From the IMG/VR virus record IMGVR_UViG_3300047554_000198, positions 1-38,347 of that record: DNA of 38,347 nt; one strand, 5' to 3'. The translations under genes were made by a program, and so were the position numbers. How positions within the stretch are numbered: the stretch's first letter is position 1; the number at the start of each line of letters is the position of its first letter. The notes beneath the pieces were generated by a model. That model was given only the letters and a program-made list of their open reading frames with translations, did no database searches and was not told the DNA's origin. Below are positions 24,083 through 30,828 of this stretch, piece by piece. Source of the stretch: a virus.

Positions 24083-24252
24083 GTTTGTTCCTTTCGTTCA
24101 CGATACCACTTCACAGCGGCTATCCAAGCAGCAGACACAGCAGGTTGTCCGTTCCAAGGTTCAAAAGGTAATCCGTACTCTTTAGCCCACTTAAGATAGG
24201 CTTCCTGAGTCTCTTTATCCCACATATCTTTTATATCATGCTCGTTAATCAT
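24079..24252 (-). CDS. Hypothetical protein (57 aa)
   Basis: ATG 24252 follows GAGGA by eight bases; the frame also opens at 24270, without a site. The product MINEHDIKDMWDKETQEAYL continues KWAKEYGLPFEPWNGQPAVS and ends in a helix, AAWIAAVKWYRERKEQT. Trp-rich and helical; unknown role. Overlaps both neighbours by a few bases. Confidence 0.6.
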   Translation of the reverse strand: MINEHDIKDMWDKETQEAYLKWAKEYGLPFEPWNGQPAVSAAWIAAVKWYRERKEQT

Positions 24253-24382
24253 AGTAGTCTTCCTCGTCATTTAGTTCTTGTTCAGCATCTATGAGTTTAC
24301 CAAGAAGGTTAGCTAATTCTACATTACCTTCAATGTAAGCTAAACGCTCACGCTCTTCAAGTGTCAAGTTACTGATGTTCAT
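24245..24382 (-). CDS. Very small acidic protein (45 aa)
   Basis: I read this frame directly: MNISNLTLEERERLAYIEGN, then VELANLLGKLIDAEQELNDE and EDYYD. It is one helix with an acidic tail. It overlaps the next start by eight bases and the upstream stop by four (ATGA), which supports it being translated. Confidence 0.6.
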   Translation of the reverse strand: MNISNLTLEERERLAYIEGNVELANLLGKLIDAEQELNDEEDYYD

Positions 24383-24567
24383 TTAATCTTCTCCAAAGTT
24401 AATAACCACTCTTCAAACTTCTTGTCAATCTCTGAGGGTTTAGCCCTGTGTGTCCTTTTCTCAAAAGGCTTAGGAACATATTTAGGCTTTACTACAACTG
24501 CTTCAGGCCACACAAGCTCTTCAGCAGTGTACCACGGTGCGTTAGGTGCTAGTGTAGTCTTAATCAT
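24379..24567 (-). CDS. Hypothetical protein (62 aa)
   Basis: The product is MIKTTLAPNAPWYTAEELVW, PEAVVVKPKYVPKPFEKRTH and a helix RAKPSEIDKKFEEWLLTLEK. The Pro/Lys-rich middle suggests an extended linker. Overlaps the upstream gene by eight bases. No family known. Confidence 0.55.
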   Translation of the reverse strand: MIKTTLAPNAPWYTAEELVWPEAVVVKPKYVPKPFEKRTHRAKPSEIDKKFEEWLLTLEKIK

Positions 24568-24760
24568 CTTCAGCGACTCCGAAATGTTCTAATACATTCA
24601 TTGCCGATTTAGGACCAGTCTTTTGAGAAACAACTCTGGCACATTCCCGAACAATTAACTCAGCGAACTTTTCTATTTCACAGTCTAACAAAGAGGCAGC
24701 GTGGATGTCGGTATAAACGGCACCGGCTTGTTCAGCAAGTTCTTTAAACATATCATTCAT
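24560..24760 (-). CDS. Small phage protein of the ELAEQAG...KFAELIV family (66 aa)
   Basis: From ATG 24760, which overlaps the upstream stop by eight bases, the product is MNDMFKELAEQAGAVYTDIH onward. It has EKFAELIVRECARVV in the middle and LEHFGVAEDD at the end. This is a widespread small phage family, often in several copies. The next upstream gene and the one at 26761 are relatives. No function is known. Confidence 0.75.
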   Translation of the reverse strand: MNDMFKELAEQAGAVYTDIHAASLLDCEIEKFAELIVRECARVVSQKTGPKSAMNVLEHFGVAEDD

Positions 24761-24962
24761 CTTCAGTGACTCCAAAATGTTCCCTAAGCCATCCACCAGT
24801 CGTTTGACCAATTAACACATTAGGTCTTTGATCTACTATGCTAGCACATTCCTTGATGAGCAATTCAGCAAACTTTATTGCATCAAATGTACCGGTATCA
24901 TTAAATGGCGCAAGAACCATTGATTCGACCATTAATTTTGATATTAGTTCTTCGTTCTTCAT
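24753..24962 (-). CDS. Small phage protein, paralogue of the next gene (69 aa)
   Basis: From ATG 24962 the product is MKNEELISKLMVESMVLAPF and so on. KFAELLIKECASIVDQ and LREHFGVTEDE match the gene at 24560 (KFAELIVRECARVVSQ, LEHFGVAEDD). The N-terminal halves differ. A tandem duplicate; the frame opens further at 25007 but without a ribosome site. Confidence 0.7.
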   Translation of the reverse strand: MKNEELISKLMVESMVLAPFNDTGTFDAIKFAELLIKECASIVDQRPNVLIGQTTGGWLREHFGVTEDE

Positions 24963-24972
24963 GCGGACTCGC

Positions 24973-25119
24973 TTACTTAAGGTTAAGAAACAAACCAACT
25001 TGTGCAATGGAGTAGCCTAGCCAGATAGCCATGTTACTGTATTCCCCTTTGAGGCCTTGGAGTACACCTACTACAGCGTAGCCAATACCTGTGCTACCTA
25101 CGATCATCATTTCAATCAT
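24973..25119 (-). CDS. Small membrane protein (48 aa)
   Basis: I read this frame directly: MIEMMIVGSTGIGYAVVGVL, QGLKGEYSNMAIWLGYSIAQ, VGLFLNLK. It has two short hydrophobic helices around a KGEYS turn. The plan (two helices, G-x-Y-x-x-A-x-W-L-x-Y) is one I have seen in tiny phage membrane proteins. CGGAG eight bases upstream supports the start. Function unknown. Confidence 0.65.
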   Translation of the reverse strand: MIEMMIVGSTGIGYAVVGVLQGLKGEYSNMAIWLGYSIAQVGLFLNLK

Positions 25120-25138
25120 ACGCTCACTCCGTTCCTGC

Positions 25139-26764
25139 TCATAGATCCTCCATGACTACTTCGTACATTCTACCAGTATCCAAGTCATACTTCAATGAGC
25201 AAGCAGGGCCAGTAAGACCGTTATATCTATTCTTTGCAACTGCTACTTTAGTTGTATGTCTTACACTAGCATCAGGACTCATTGAGTTACGCTCTAAGGT
25301 AATCACTGCATCAGACAACTGAGCGATAGCACCTGAGCCTCTCAGTTGAGATAAAGACACTGCCTGACCATCTTCATGGCCTTTGTCGCTGTTAGGTCGC
25401 TTCAAGTGAGATACACAGATAAGCGTAATCTCTAACTCTTGAACCAAAGTGCGTAGCTTAGTCATCAAGACATCAATAGCTTTCCTATCATCATTCCCGT
25501 CCATACCAGAGACAAGCAAGCTAATGTGATCCAAGAAAACAACGCGACAATCGCAAGCCTTGGCCATGTATCGTATACGATTAAGAACATTGTCAAGAGC
25601 AAGGGAGCCGAAATGATCGAACAGAAAAACACGGTCAGTACCAAGAGTAGCATCAAAGGCCTCCTTCAGTTCTTGTTCGGACACTGGTGTGTCTGGCAGG
25701 TGCAACTTTTTATTTGCATGGAGAGACATAATACTTCTAGCAGTCTTTCGTACCGATTCCTCCAGAAACATTCCTCCGATGTTCCACTTTGTTGTGTTGA
25801 GGATGTTGAAGAGGATTTCTCGTAAGAACTGGGATTTTCCCAAGCCACTACCCGCTGTGACCGTAATGAGTTCAGCTCGTCGTAGTCCGTAGAGTAGGTC
25901 ATTGAGTCCTTTGAATGGATAGAAAGCCTCAGCTGCCGGTTCCGGAGTATTGACTGTTGACCATAGGGAAGACGCTGCCACAATTCCATCGGGCACATAA
26001 GTCTCAGCTCTCCACCATTGATTAACAAATTCAGTTGTTCGTCCGTTACGGAGATAGTCGCAAGCATCTTTGAAGTCCTTTAAGTGTTTAACAATCTTAC
26101 ATTTGCTACCGAAGAGTTCAGCTACTTCGTTGGAAGCCTTAATCCCCGCATCATCTGCGTCGAAACAGATCACAATCTCCGCAAAGCTATCTAAGTATTC
26201 GTAGTTAGCCTTACAGTCCTTCAATGCTGCTGAAGCACCGTTACGGATAGACACCACAGGCCACTTAGATCCTGTCATCTGATAGGCCGCTAGAGCGTCT
26301 AATTCACCTTCACAGAGGGTGATGTACTTACCACCCTTAGCGAATAGTTGTTGACCGAATAAGGCCGCTTGTGACCAGCTACCTTCTACATTGAAGTTCT
26401 TCAACTCAACATGGCGTATCTTAGCAGCTACTTCCTTACCATCTTGGTCAAAGTAAGGGTAGTAGTGCTTTGTAGCGTCCTGCCGTACACCATAGGCTTC
26501 ACAGGTCTGCTGTGTAATCCCTCGATCAGGGATAGCCTTAATTTCACCAGCTTTAGTTGTCATTGGTTTACTTTCTTTTGTTGATGGTTTTGTCTGTACA
26601 TGTTCATAAGTACCGACATTATCGACATGTTCTGCTGATGTGTACGCTTGACAAACATGACAGTACGCATGTCCATCGTCATAGAGACTGTTCCCGTCTG
26701 AGGAACCACAGGCTTCACATGGTATGTGTTTCAGGAACTTAGAAGCAATTTTAACTGCACTCAT
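25139..26764 (-). CDS. Primase-helicase, T7 gp4-like
   Basis: The 541-residue protein joins two enzymes of the replisome. A zinc ribbon is formed by C16, C19, C35 and C38. The TOPRIM primase core has TLCEGELDA (E152, E154) and FDADDAG (D202, D204). The helicase domain shows Walker A GSGLGKS (305-311), VFLDHISLLVSG as Walker B, and LRGSGAIAQLSD near the C-terminus. Length and order match T7 gp4 (566). It starts four bases inside the stop of the upstream gene. No separate loader or initiator gene is recognised nearby. Confidence 0.93.
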   Translation of the reverse strand: MSAVKIASKFLKHIPCEACGSSDGNSLYDDGHAYCHVCQAYTSAEHVDNVGTYEHVQTKPSTKESKPMTTKAGEIKAIPDRGITQQTCEAYGVRQDATKHYYPYFDQDGKEVAAKIRHVELKNFNVEGSWSQAALFGQQLFAKGGKYITLCEGELDALAAYQMTGSKWPVVSIRNGASAALKDCKANYEYLDSFAEIVICFDADDAGIKASNEVAELFGSKCKIVKHLKDFKDACDYLRNGRTTEFVNQWWRAETYVPDGIVAASSLWSTVNTPEPAAEAFYPFKGLNDLLYGLRRAELITVTAGSGLGKSQFLREILFNILNTTKWNIGGMFLEESVRKTARSIMSLHANKKLHLPDTPVSEQELKEAFDATLGTDRVFLFDHFGSLALDNVLNRIRYMAKACDCRVVFLDHISLLVSGMDGNDDRKAIDVLMTKLRTLVQELEITLICVSHLKRPNSDKGHEDGQAVSLSQLRGSGAIAQLSDAVITLERNSMSPDASVRHTTKVAVAKNRYNGLTGPACSLKYDLDTGRMYEVVMEDL

Positions 26765-27036
26765 ACTTGTGTAATCCCCCGTGCTCGGATTGCTTCGGCG
26801 GCTGAAGTCAAGCCATTTATGCCCCCTTTACAATACTCACCAAAGTCAGGAAAAATCTCCATATATGACTCACACACCTTTGCACACGCCTCACGCTCTA
26901 TGCTAGCGCTCTTATCAGCTACCAGTTTGGCAAAGTCTTCAAGTTCATCGTGGCACATCCAATGACGATCAACTACAAAACCCAATCCAACTTCTTCAGC
27001 CATCTTTAACACTTCTTCAGTAGTCAGGGTCGTCAT
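26761..27036 (-). CDS. Small phage protein, extended member of the KFAEL family (91 aa)
   Basis: From ATG 27036, with AAAGGA before it, the product is MTTLTTEEVLKMAEEVGLGF onward. DELEDFAKLVADKSASIERE and REACAKVCESYME are followed by an AEAIRARG tail. The MAEEVG...L-x-x-FAxLVA pattern relates it to the genes at 24560 and 24753; the C-terminal EACAKVCES...AAxAIRARG element is widespread in phage proteins. Unknown role. Confidence 0.75.
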   Translation of the reverse strand: MTTLTTEEVLKMAEEVGLGFVVDRHWMCHDELEDFAKLVADKSASIEREACAKVCESYMEIFPDFGEYCKGGINGLTSAAEAIRARGITQV

Positions 27037-27286
27037 GTAGAATCCTTTCAGCGTTACCACATTGGTCACATACACGATACATACCGTTAGGTGCTATATA
27101 CATAGTATCAACACCACCACAGCGTACACACCTTAGTGCATCTCCATCAGGGTCTTCCTCAATCTCTGGTTCTTCTTCTTCCTTTAAGTCTCTGCTGAAG
27201 ATAGCGTCCCAACGCTTGTTGTATTCGTCTTGAGATACGCTAAAAGGGCGAGGTGAACTACCTTTACCACCGTCACTTTTACTCAT
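27017..27286 (-). CDS. Conserved phage protein with C-terminal zinc ribbon (89 aa)
   Basis: ATG 27286 follows GAGG. The product opens MSKSDGGKGSSPRPFSVSQD and then EYNKRWDAIFSRDLKEEEE, a signature known from very many phage proteins (KGSxPRPFSVSxxEYxxRWDxIF). An acidic linker precedes CVRCGG...CDQCGN, two CxxC pairs that should bind zinc. The family's function is unknown. Confidence 0.8.
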   Translation of the reverse strand: MSKSDGGKGSSPRPFSVSQDEYNKRWDAIFSRDLKEEEEPEIEEDPDGDALRCVRCGGVDTMYIAPNGMYRVCDQCGNAERILHDDPDY

Positions 27287-27308
27287 AATTTGCCTCTTTC
27301 TCCAGAAC

Positions 27309-27515
27309 TTAGCTGGCATTTGATTGATCCCATTGATCTATGATGCGCCTAATATCCACTAAAACAGCCTCAGCAGTCGCTTTGTACATTAGGTACTCTT
27401 CCAAATCAGCAGCTATAGATTCAAGCGTGTAAAAGGCTTCTACGGCCTTCTGTGAGCACTTGTATGCGTGAGCATCAGTAGGGTTTGTCAGTTCATAGGT
27501 TACAGTTACTCTCAT
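27309..27515 (-). CDS. Hypothetical protein (68 aa)
   Basis: The product is MRVTVTYELTNPTDAHAYKC, SQKAVEAFYTLESIAADLEE and YLMYKATAEAVLVDIRRIID. A short strand is followed by helices. It overlaps the upstream stop (ATGA). No family known. Confidence 0.6.
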   Translation of the reverse strand: MRVTVTYELTNPTDAHAYKCSQKAVEAFYTLESIAADLEEYLMYKATAEAVLVDIRRIIDQWDQSNAS

Positions 27516-27817
27516 GTCAGTACCTCTGCTGATTTAAGTTTTCCCGTCTCTCCATCAAAAATAAGTTTGAGTTCATCACCTTTGCCAATTAGCTTTGTAA
27601 AGAAACACTCAAGCACCGTCGACCTGTTCATGTCAAAGACACCGTAGTAAACAATGTCAGGTTTTGGTACTGGTTTGATCCGATATCTTTCGGAAGTCCA
27701 TGCTGGATTGCTAATAATATCTACCCAAACATCCCTAATCCCGTCATATGTTTGGATCTCAGCACCATCAGCCCAAGCCTTGATAAATTCTGCGTGTTTA
27801 TGTGGTTTTTTAGTCAT
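27512..27817 (-). CDS. Conserved phage protein, HAEFIKAWADGAEIQ type (101 aa)
   Basis: The product begins MTKKPHKHAEFIKAWADGAE and continues IQTYDGIRDVWVDIISNPAW, then YRIKPVPKP. This (AExIKAWADGAxIQ...W...NPxW...YRIKP) is a frequent phage module. The second half (YYGVFDMNRSTVLECFF, LIFDGETGKL) looks like an added beta domain. Function unknown. AAGGAA precedes the start. Confidence 0.75.
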   Translation of the reverse strand: MTKKPHKHAEFIKAWADGAEIQTYDGIRDVWVDIISNPAWTSERYRIKPVPKPDIVYYGVFDMNRSTVLECFFTKLIGKGDELKLIFDGETGKLKSAEVLT

Positions 27818-27883
27818 TTACATTCCTTCGTCATTTTATTGAAACCTTTATCAAAGTTAATACAAAAATACACAAAGACATAA

Positions 27884-28081
27884 TCATATGTTACCTTTTA
27901 ATGCCTTTCCAGCTTCACAAACGCATACCCCTCGCCACTCACCAGTTTGGTCATGCACATCGCCAGTCCCGTCACAATATTCGCAACGCTTTTCTACCTC
28001 TGCCAACCAATCTTTGAACTCACGCAAAGACCAATGGCCAGTTTTGATCCATTCATAAACTTGTTTTGCTTCTACGCTCAT
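27884..28081 (-). CDS. Small zinc-binding protein (65 aa)
   Basis: ATG 28081 overlaps the upstream stop (ATGA); a GTG at 28093 would add four residues. MSVEAKQVYEWIKTGHWSLR is followed by CEYCDGTGDVHDQTGEWRGV and CVCEAG. The CxxCxGxGxxHxxxGxWxGxCxCxxG pattern resembles a DnaJ-type zinc loop with one repeat. Nucleic-acid or protein binding is possible. The 66 bases between this gene and 27817 hold no gene I can see. Confidence 0.65.
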   Translation of the reverse strand: MSVEAKQVYEWIKTGHWSLREFKDWLAEVEKRCEYCDGTGDVHDQTGEWRGVCVCEAGKALKGNI

Positions 28082-28257
28082 AGCTTTTGCCACCCCACAG
28101 CTTCGTTAATGTCTTTTAACACCTGTTGCCAACCGTAGACGGAGATTAACTCAGCTACATCTTGAATCGTGTGGTGATAATGGGCTTCCTCTTTGAAACA
28201 CCAATCATCAATGTAATGGTCTTCAAAACCATAGTTGTCTTGCTCATTCATCGCCAT
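28078..28257 (-). CDS. Hypothetical protein (59 aa)
   Basis: I read this frame directly: MAMNEQDNYGFEDHYIDDWC, FKEEAHYHHTIQDVAELISV, YGWQQVLKDINEAVGWQKL. CGGAGTGA upstream supports the start; a second ATG lies two codons in. The acidic, His-rich N-terminus and the HTIQDVAELISVYGWQ helix are seen in small phage proteins of unknown role. Confidence 0.65.
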   Translation of the reverse strand: MAMNEQDNYGFEDHYIDDWCFKEEAHYHHTIQDVAELISVYGWQQVLKDINEAVGWQKL

Positions 28258-28280
28258 TCACTCCGTTCTTTTGCTGTTGT

Positions 28281-28439
28281 TTATTCTCTTTCAATAGGCA
28301 CATCACGCCATTCGCCGGGTGCATTCCACTCTGTGTGCTCCCACCATTGCTGAAGGATGCGAACATATCGTCCAGTAGAAGCTCCGGGATAATCAAGCTG
28401 GATTCGCTCAACAAAGCGTAGTTTAGGTGTTGGTGTCAT
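28281..28439 (-). CDS. Small conserved phage protein (52 aa)
   Basis: I read this frame directly: MTPTPKLRFVERIQLDYPGA, STGRYVRILQQWWEHTEWNA, PGEWRDVPIERE. The KLRFVER...RILQQxW...W(R)DVP pattern is a known short phage protein. It starts within the upstream stop (ATGA overlap). Function unknown. Confidence 0.7.
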   Translation of the reverse strand: MTPTPKLRFVERIQLDYPGASTGRYVRILQQWWEHTEWNAPGEWRDVPIERE

Positions 28440-28657
28440 AGTTCTACCCCTTTCTCCGGGTCTAACCCATTGTAATCCATGACCAGTTGGTATGCCCTAC
28501 GCAACTCGTAGTATCGGGTATTGTTTTCCTCTTTGTCATAGGAATACATTGGTACACCCCCTGCTGTTGGAGACAAATCCCCATACTGTGATTCTAAGAC
28601 AACCAAAAAGATGTCAAGTGCCCCATCGTAATCAATTTCAACTGTAATTTTTTCCAT
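28436..28657 (-). CDS. Hypothetical acidic protein (73 aa)
   Basis: The product is MEKITVEIDYDGALDIFLVV, LESQYGDLSPTAGGVPMYSY and a helix with RRAYQLVMDYNGLDPEKG. AGAGGAAA upstream fixes the start. It is first after an 82-base gap that carries an operator-like repeat, so it may begin a transcription unit. Confidence 0.6.
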   Translation of the reverse strand: MEKITVEIDYDGALDIFLVVLESQYGDLSPTAGGVPMYSYDKEENNTRYYELRRAYQLVMDYNGLDPEKGVEL

Positions 28658-28676
28658 GTTGGTTTCCTCTTTAAAG

Positions 28677-28711
28677 TATCTTTAATGATAAAAGATATTT
28701 AAGGTATCTTT
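28677..28711. promoter_or_regulatory. Operator-like alternating repeat
   Basis: TATCTTT at 28677-28683, AAAGATA at 28691-28697 and TATCTTT at 28705-28711 lie exactly 14 bases apart, so each neighbouring pair forms an inverted repeat. The outer two are parts of a longer direct repeat GTATCTTTAAT. They sit in the AT-rich 82-base gap upstream of the minus-strand gene at 28657. A repressor or host regulator site is plausible; no protein is assigned. Confidence 0.5.
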
Positions 28712-28739
28712 AATAGTGTATTTTACTTCTATGAAACAT

Positions 28740-29012
28740 CTATGAATCACCATAGATGTCATTAGATACTATATAGTCTATATAGTCTCTACAATCCCCC
28801 GTGTCCATTTCCCTAGAAGATTCTACTACATCATCGTCACCTTCTAGGTCTAAATCCGACTCAGTTACTAGGTCTTTCCTTTCAATGACAGGGAATAATC
28901 CCTTCACATCTTCAAAACAAACCTTGCATAAGTCCACAAAGTCCTTAGTGATAGCATTTCGTCTTGTTGATTCAAAGTCAGTCAACAATTTATTACAAGC
29001 CACACAGTGCAT
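28740..29012 (-). CDS. Zinc-finger protein with acidic tail (90 aa)
   Basis: The N-terminus is MHCVACNKLLTDFESTRRNA, followed by DFVDLCKVCFED, giving two CxxC pairs about 24 residues apart. The rest is strongly acidic (SDLDLEGDDDVVESSREMDT). The first part matches a small zinc protein common in T7-like phages. AAGGAGG precedes the start, the strongest site in this region, so it should be well expressed early. The role is unknown; a DNA-mimic tail is conceivable but unproven. Confidence 0.7.
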   Translation of the reverse strand: MHCVACNKLLTDFESTRRNAITKDFVDLCKVCFEDVKGLFPVIERKDLVTESDLDLEGDDDVVESSREMDTGDCRDYIDYIVSNDIYGDS

Positions 29013-29069
29013 TATTTACCTCCTTGGCTACCTAGCCCTTAGTCAATGGTTGATCGTGTCTCTAATGGG

Positions 29070-29345
29070 CTAAAAAGGGGCTTCTTGAGCATCTTTAAGT
29101 CCATCAATCTTCACAGGTATGTCGTTCAATGGTTTATTAACCAATGATGTTGGGAAAGGCCATGAAGTTTCAGTCTTTACGACATTCGTCTTTATCAATT
29201 TAGGAAATAAAGACATAACTTGAGGGAACAAATACCCACAATCTAGGCACTGCATAGCATCAGGGAACCCGATAGTTGCGTGATCTACATCATCAGAACC
29301 ACATTTAGGGCAAGTGTTCACCATTCGTTCGCTAGCGCTCACCAT
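29070..29345 (-). CDS. Small zinc-ribbon protein (91 aa)
   Basis: The product has NTCPKCGSDDVDHATIGFPD, then AMQCLDCGYLFPQ, a CxxC...CxxC ribbon. A less ordered C-terminal half follows, with WPFPTSLVNKPLNDIP. GGAG eight bases before ATG 29345 supports the start; an ATG seven codons in is possible. Ribbon proteins of this type may bind nucleic acid or polymerase. Role unknown. Confidence 0.65.
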   Translation of the reverse strand: MVSASERMVNTCPKCGSDDVDHATIGFPDAMQCLDCGYLFPQVMSLFPKLIKTNVVKTETSWPFPTSLVNKPLNDIPVKIDGLKDAQEAPF

Positions 29346-29402
29346 AAATCATACTCCACAATTAAGTCAACTGTATAAAAAAGTATTAACATTGTCATTC
29401 TG

Positions 29403-29567
29403 TTATCTCCAATCTTTAGGGATTAACTCAATACACACTTCACCAACATCAGCCCAACCATTAGCCTCAGCCACCTGTAGTTCAGCCTCATGTAGGGATT
29501 CTGCCTCAATTTCGTATTCATCATACTGCCCATTGTCTTTGTAGACTGTAACAAAATACTGGTTCAT
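29403..29567 (-). CDS. Hypothetical protein (54 aa)
   Basis: I read this frame directly: MNQYFVTVYKDNGQYDEYEI, EAESLHEAELQVAEANGWAD, VGEVCIELIPKDWR. A beta-alpha-beta layout typical of small phage proteins of the YxVxxxxDxGxYDEYEIEAxSxxEA type. AGGGAAGACTT upstream supports the start. Confidence 0.65.
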   Translation of the reverse strand: MNQYFVTVYKDNGQYDEYEIEAESLHEAELQVAEANGWADVGEVCIELIPKDWR

Positions 29568-29583
29568 AAGTCTTCCCTTTCGC

Positions 29584-29835
29584 TCAGAGTTCTTCGCCTA
29601 AATCTCTTTCTAAGCTGTCAATATGGTTGATGAAGGTAGCCCACAAAGCCACTGATGCGTAATCGTCATCTTCGAAGGCATTGTTTACGACACAATCGTA
29701 CCTAGACGCTACACTGTTGGCTATCCTGAGCAAGTGCAATAGTTCTTCGCGCATAGACACAAGTTCCCCATATAAAGGATTGTTATCCCGCCATGTCATG
29801 CGTTCAAGTTCATGGAATTCTAATTTAGACTTCAT
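29584..29835 (-). CDS. Hypothetical helical protein (83 aa)
   Basis: The product is MKSKLEFHELERMTWRDNNP onward, with a long helix (MREELLHLLRIANSVASRY) and then DCVVNNAFEDDDYASVALWA. The CVVNNAFEDDD element resembles CVVHNTFDDDE in the gene at 30821. It overlaps the upstream stop by 11 bases. Unknown role. Confidence 0.6.
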   Translation of the reverse strand: MKSKLEFHELERMTWRDNNPLYGELVSMREELLHLLRIANSVASRYDCVVNNAFEDDDYASVALWATFINHIDSLERDLGEEL

Positions 29836-30034
29836 CGAAAAACCCCTTAGTCAATACAATCTGTGACGCACCGTTTTCTCTGATGGTGTGTCGTTCATAG
29901 GTAATACGGCCTTCGGCCTGCAAAAATTCATGCTCGTTCACCTCTTTTAAGTCCCATTGCATGGCATCGTCTTCGGCATCATAGTCAACGACAAAGAATC
30001 GCACGGGAAGGGTTGCAAAGTATCCGTTACTCAT
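29825..30034 (-). CDS. Hypothetical protein (69 aa)
   Basis: ATG 30034 follows AAGGGG and overlaps the upstream stop by eight bases; the frame extends to 30049 without a site. The product MSNGYFATLPVRFFVVDYDA continues EDDAMQWDLKEVNEHEFLQA and ends in GFFDEV. Acidic alpha/beta protein, family unknown. Confidence 0.6.
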   Translation of the reverse strand: MSNGYFATLPVRFFVVDYDAEDDAMQWDLKEVNEHEFLQAEGRITYERHTIRENGASQIVLTKGFFDEV

Positions 30035-30200
30035 GAGTAGCCCCTTCATTCTGTTTCAAAATTTCAAGGATAGCATCAACTTGTGCGGGAGTTACCCTAA
30101 TCCAATGGGTTTCCCCTTGATCGTTTTGTAACTTGATGTCTGCGTGTTCCCTAGCGATGCGTCTAATGCGATTAATTTGATTTTCATAGTAGCAAGTCAT
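30027..30200 (-). CDS. Hypothetical protein (57 aa)
   Basis: I read this frame directly: MTCYYENQINRIRRIAREHA, DIKLQNDQGETHWIRVTPAQ, VDAILEILKQNEGATHE. Helix, hairpin, helix. The GGAGGCTTAAACC before its ATG is also the end of the upstream gene. Function unknown. Confidence 0.65.
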   Translation of the reverse strand: MTCYYENQINRIRRIAREHADIKLQNDQGETHWIRVTPAQVDAILEILKQNEGATHE

Positions 30201-30203
30201 GGT

Positions 30204-30479
30204 TTAAGCCTCCATCACAGTTGGCACACAATTATCAACAAAAACACCCCTCGAGCTAAGAGGCAAATTAAATACAGTGGCAAATTGACGATTAACGAAG
30301 GCACGCACAGACAAGGGCAGTTCTTCCCACGCTTCAACGCCTTCACCACCACAATGCCCATCGTGATAGGCTTCCGGCTGTTTACCTTCTGCTATAAAAA
30401 TACAATCCGTTATTTTCCCTGATTCGTCAATTACTTGAATCAATGAAGCAATACTTGATTGTTTGATGGTGTAAAGCAT
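30204..30479 (-). CDS. Hypothetical protein (91 aa)
   Basis: The product starts MLYTIKQSSIASLIQVIDES and has CIFIAEGKQPEAYHDGHCGG, EAWEELPLSVRAFVNRQFA and a C-terminal beta part. It ends VPTVMEA, whose GAG-GCT-TAA codons form the ribosome site of the next gene. No family recognised. Confidence 0.6.
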   Translation of the reverse strand: MLYTIKQSSIASLIQVIDESGKITDCIFIAEGKQPEAYHDGHCGGEGVEAWEELPLSVRAFVNRQFATVFNLPLSSRGVFVDNCVPTVMEA

Positions 30480-30482
30480 GAT

Positions 30483-30740
30483 TTAAGCCTCCACAATAGA
30501 ATCGATAAAGCAAAAGACATAACCCTTATTATCAGCGCTATCACCGTAGCACATTTTATCAATAGGCCATTCTAATTTGTGCTTTTTAACCAGTTCTTTA
30601 ACGGCCTCAAAGTGGCACTTTTCATAGCTTAATTCGTAAGGGTATGGCACGGTGGCAGTGAACCCAGTGCTTGTGTACGCTTTGATGCGTGCGCCCTTGG
30701 TGTTGGTGGGCGGAATAAACTTCGTGTGTATTGCGATCAT
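30483..30740 (-). CDS. Conserved phage protein, TNTKGARIKA type (85 aa)
   Basis: The product begins MIAIHTKFIPPTNTKGARIK and continues AYTSTGFTATVPYPYELSYE, a CHFEAVKELVKKHKLEW helix and YVFCFIDSIVEA. The (A-I-x-T-K-(F/Y)-(I/L)-x-x-T-N-T-(K/R)-G-A-R-I-K-A) opening is widespread in phage and plasmid proteins of unknown function. The start is preceded by AAGGACTGTCTACC, a leader seen at two other genes. Confidence 0.7.
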   Translation of the reverse strand: MIAIHTKFIPPTNTKGARIKAYTSTGFTATVPYPYELSYEKCHFEAVKELVKKHKLEWPIDKMCYGDSADNKGYVFCFIDSIVEA

Positions 30741-30780
30741 GGTAGACAGTCCTTGTCAAGAATCAGGCAAAATAGCCCCC

Positions 30781-30805
30781 ATAAAGCCCCGCATTGAGGC
30801 TTTAT
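30781..30805. terminator. Hairpin in the gap between two early genes
   Basis: ATAAAGCC (30781-30788) and GGCTTTAT (30798-30805) form a perfect eight-base stem with a nine-base loop. On the minus strand GGGGGCTATTTTG follows. It lies between the stop of the gene at 30821 and the start of the next, so it may attenuate the leftward transcript. There is no clean T-run. Confidence 0.45.
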
Positions 30806-30812
30806 AAGTGGT

Positions 30813-30828
30813 ATTCTAGCCTACATAT
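30813..30828 (-). promoter_or_regulatory. GGCTAGAAT element, copy 1
   Basis: On the minus strand this reads ATATGTAGGCTAGAAT. A near copy, ATATCTTGGCTAGAAT, lies at 31564-31579. TAGAAT would serve as a -10 hexamer, but neither copy has a good -35 box. Both lie upstream of leftward early genes (30740 and 31509). Confidence 0.4.

Noticed and set aside
28658-28739. T7-type phage promoter in the early gap
   Set aside because: No match to the T7 consensus, and no phage RNA polymerase gene is seen.
30813-30821. Phage attachment site from the repeated ATTCTAGCC
   Set aside because: No integrase gene is present and both copies lie upstream of early genes, so a promoter-like role is more likely.
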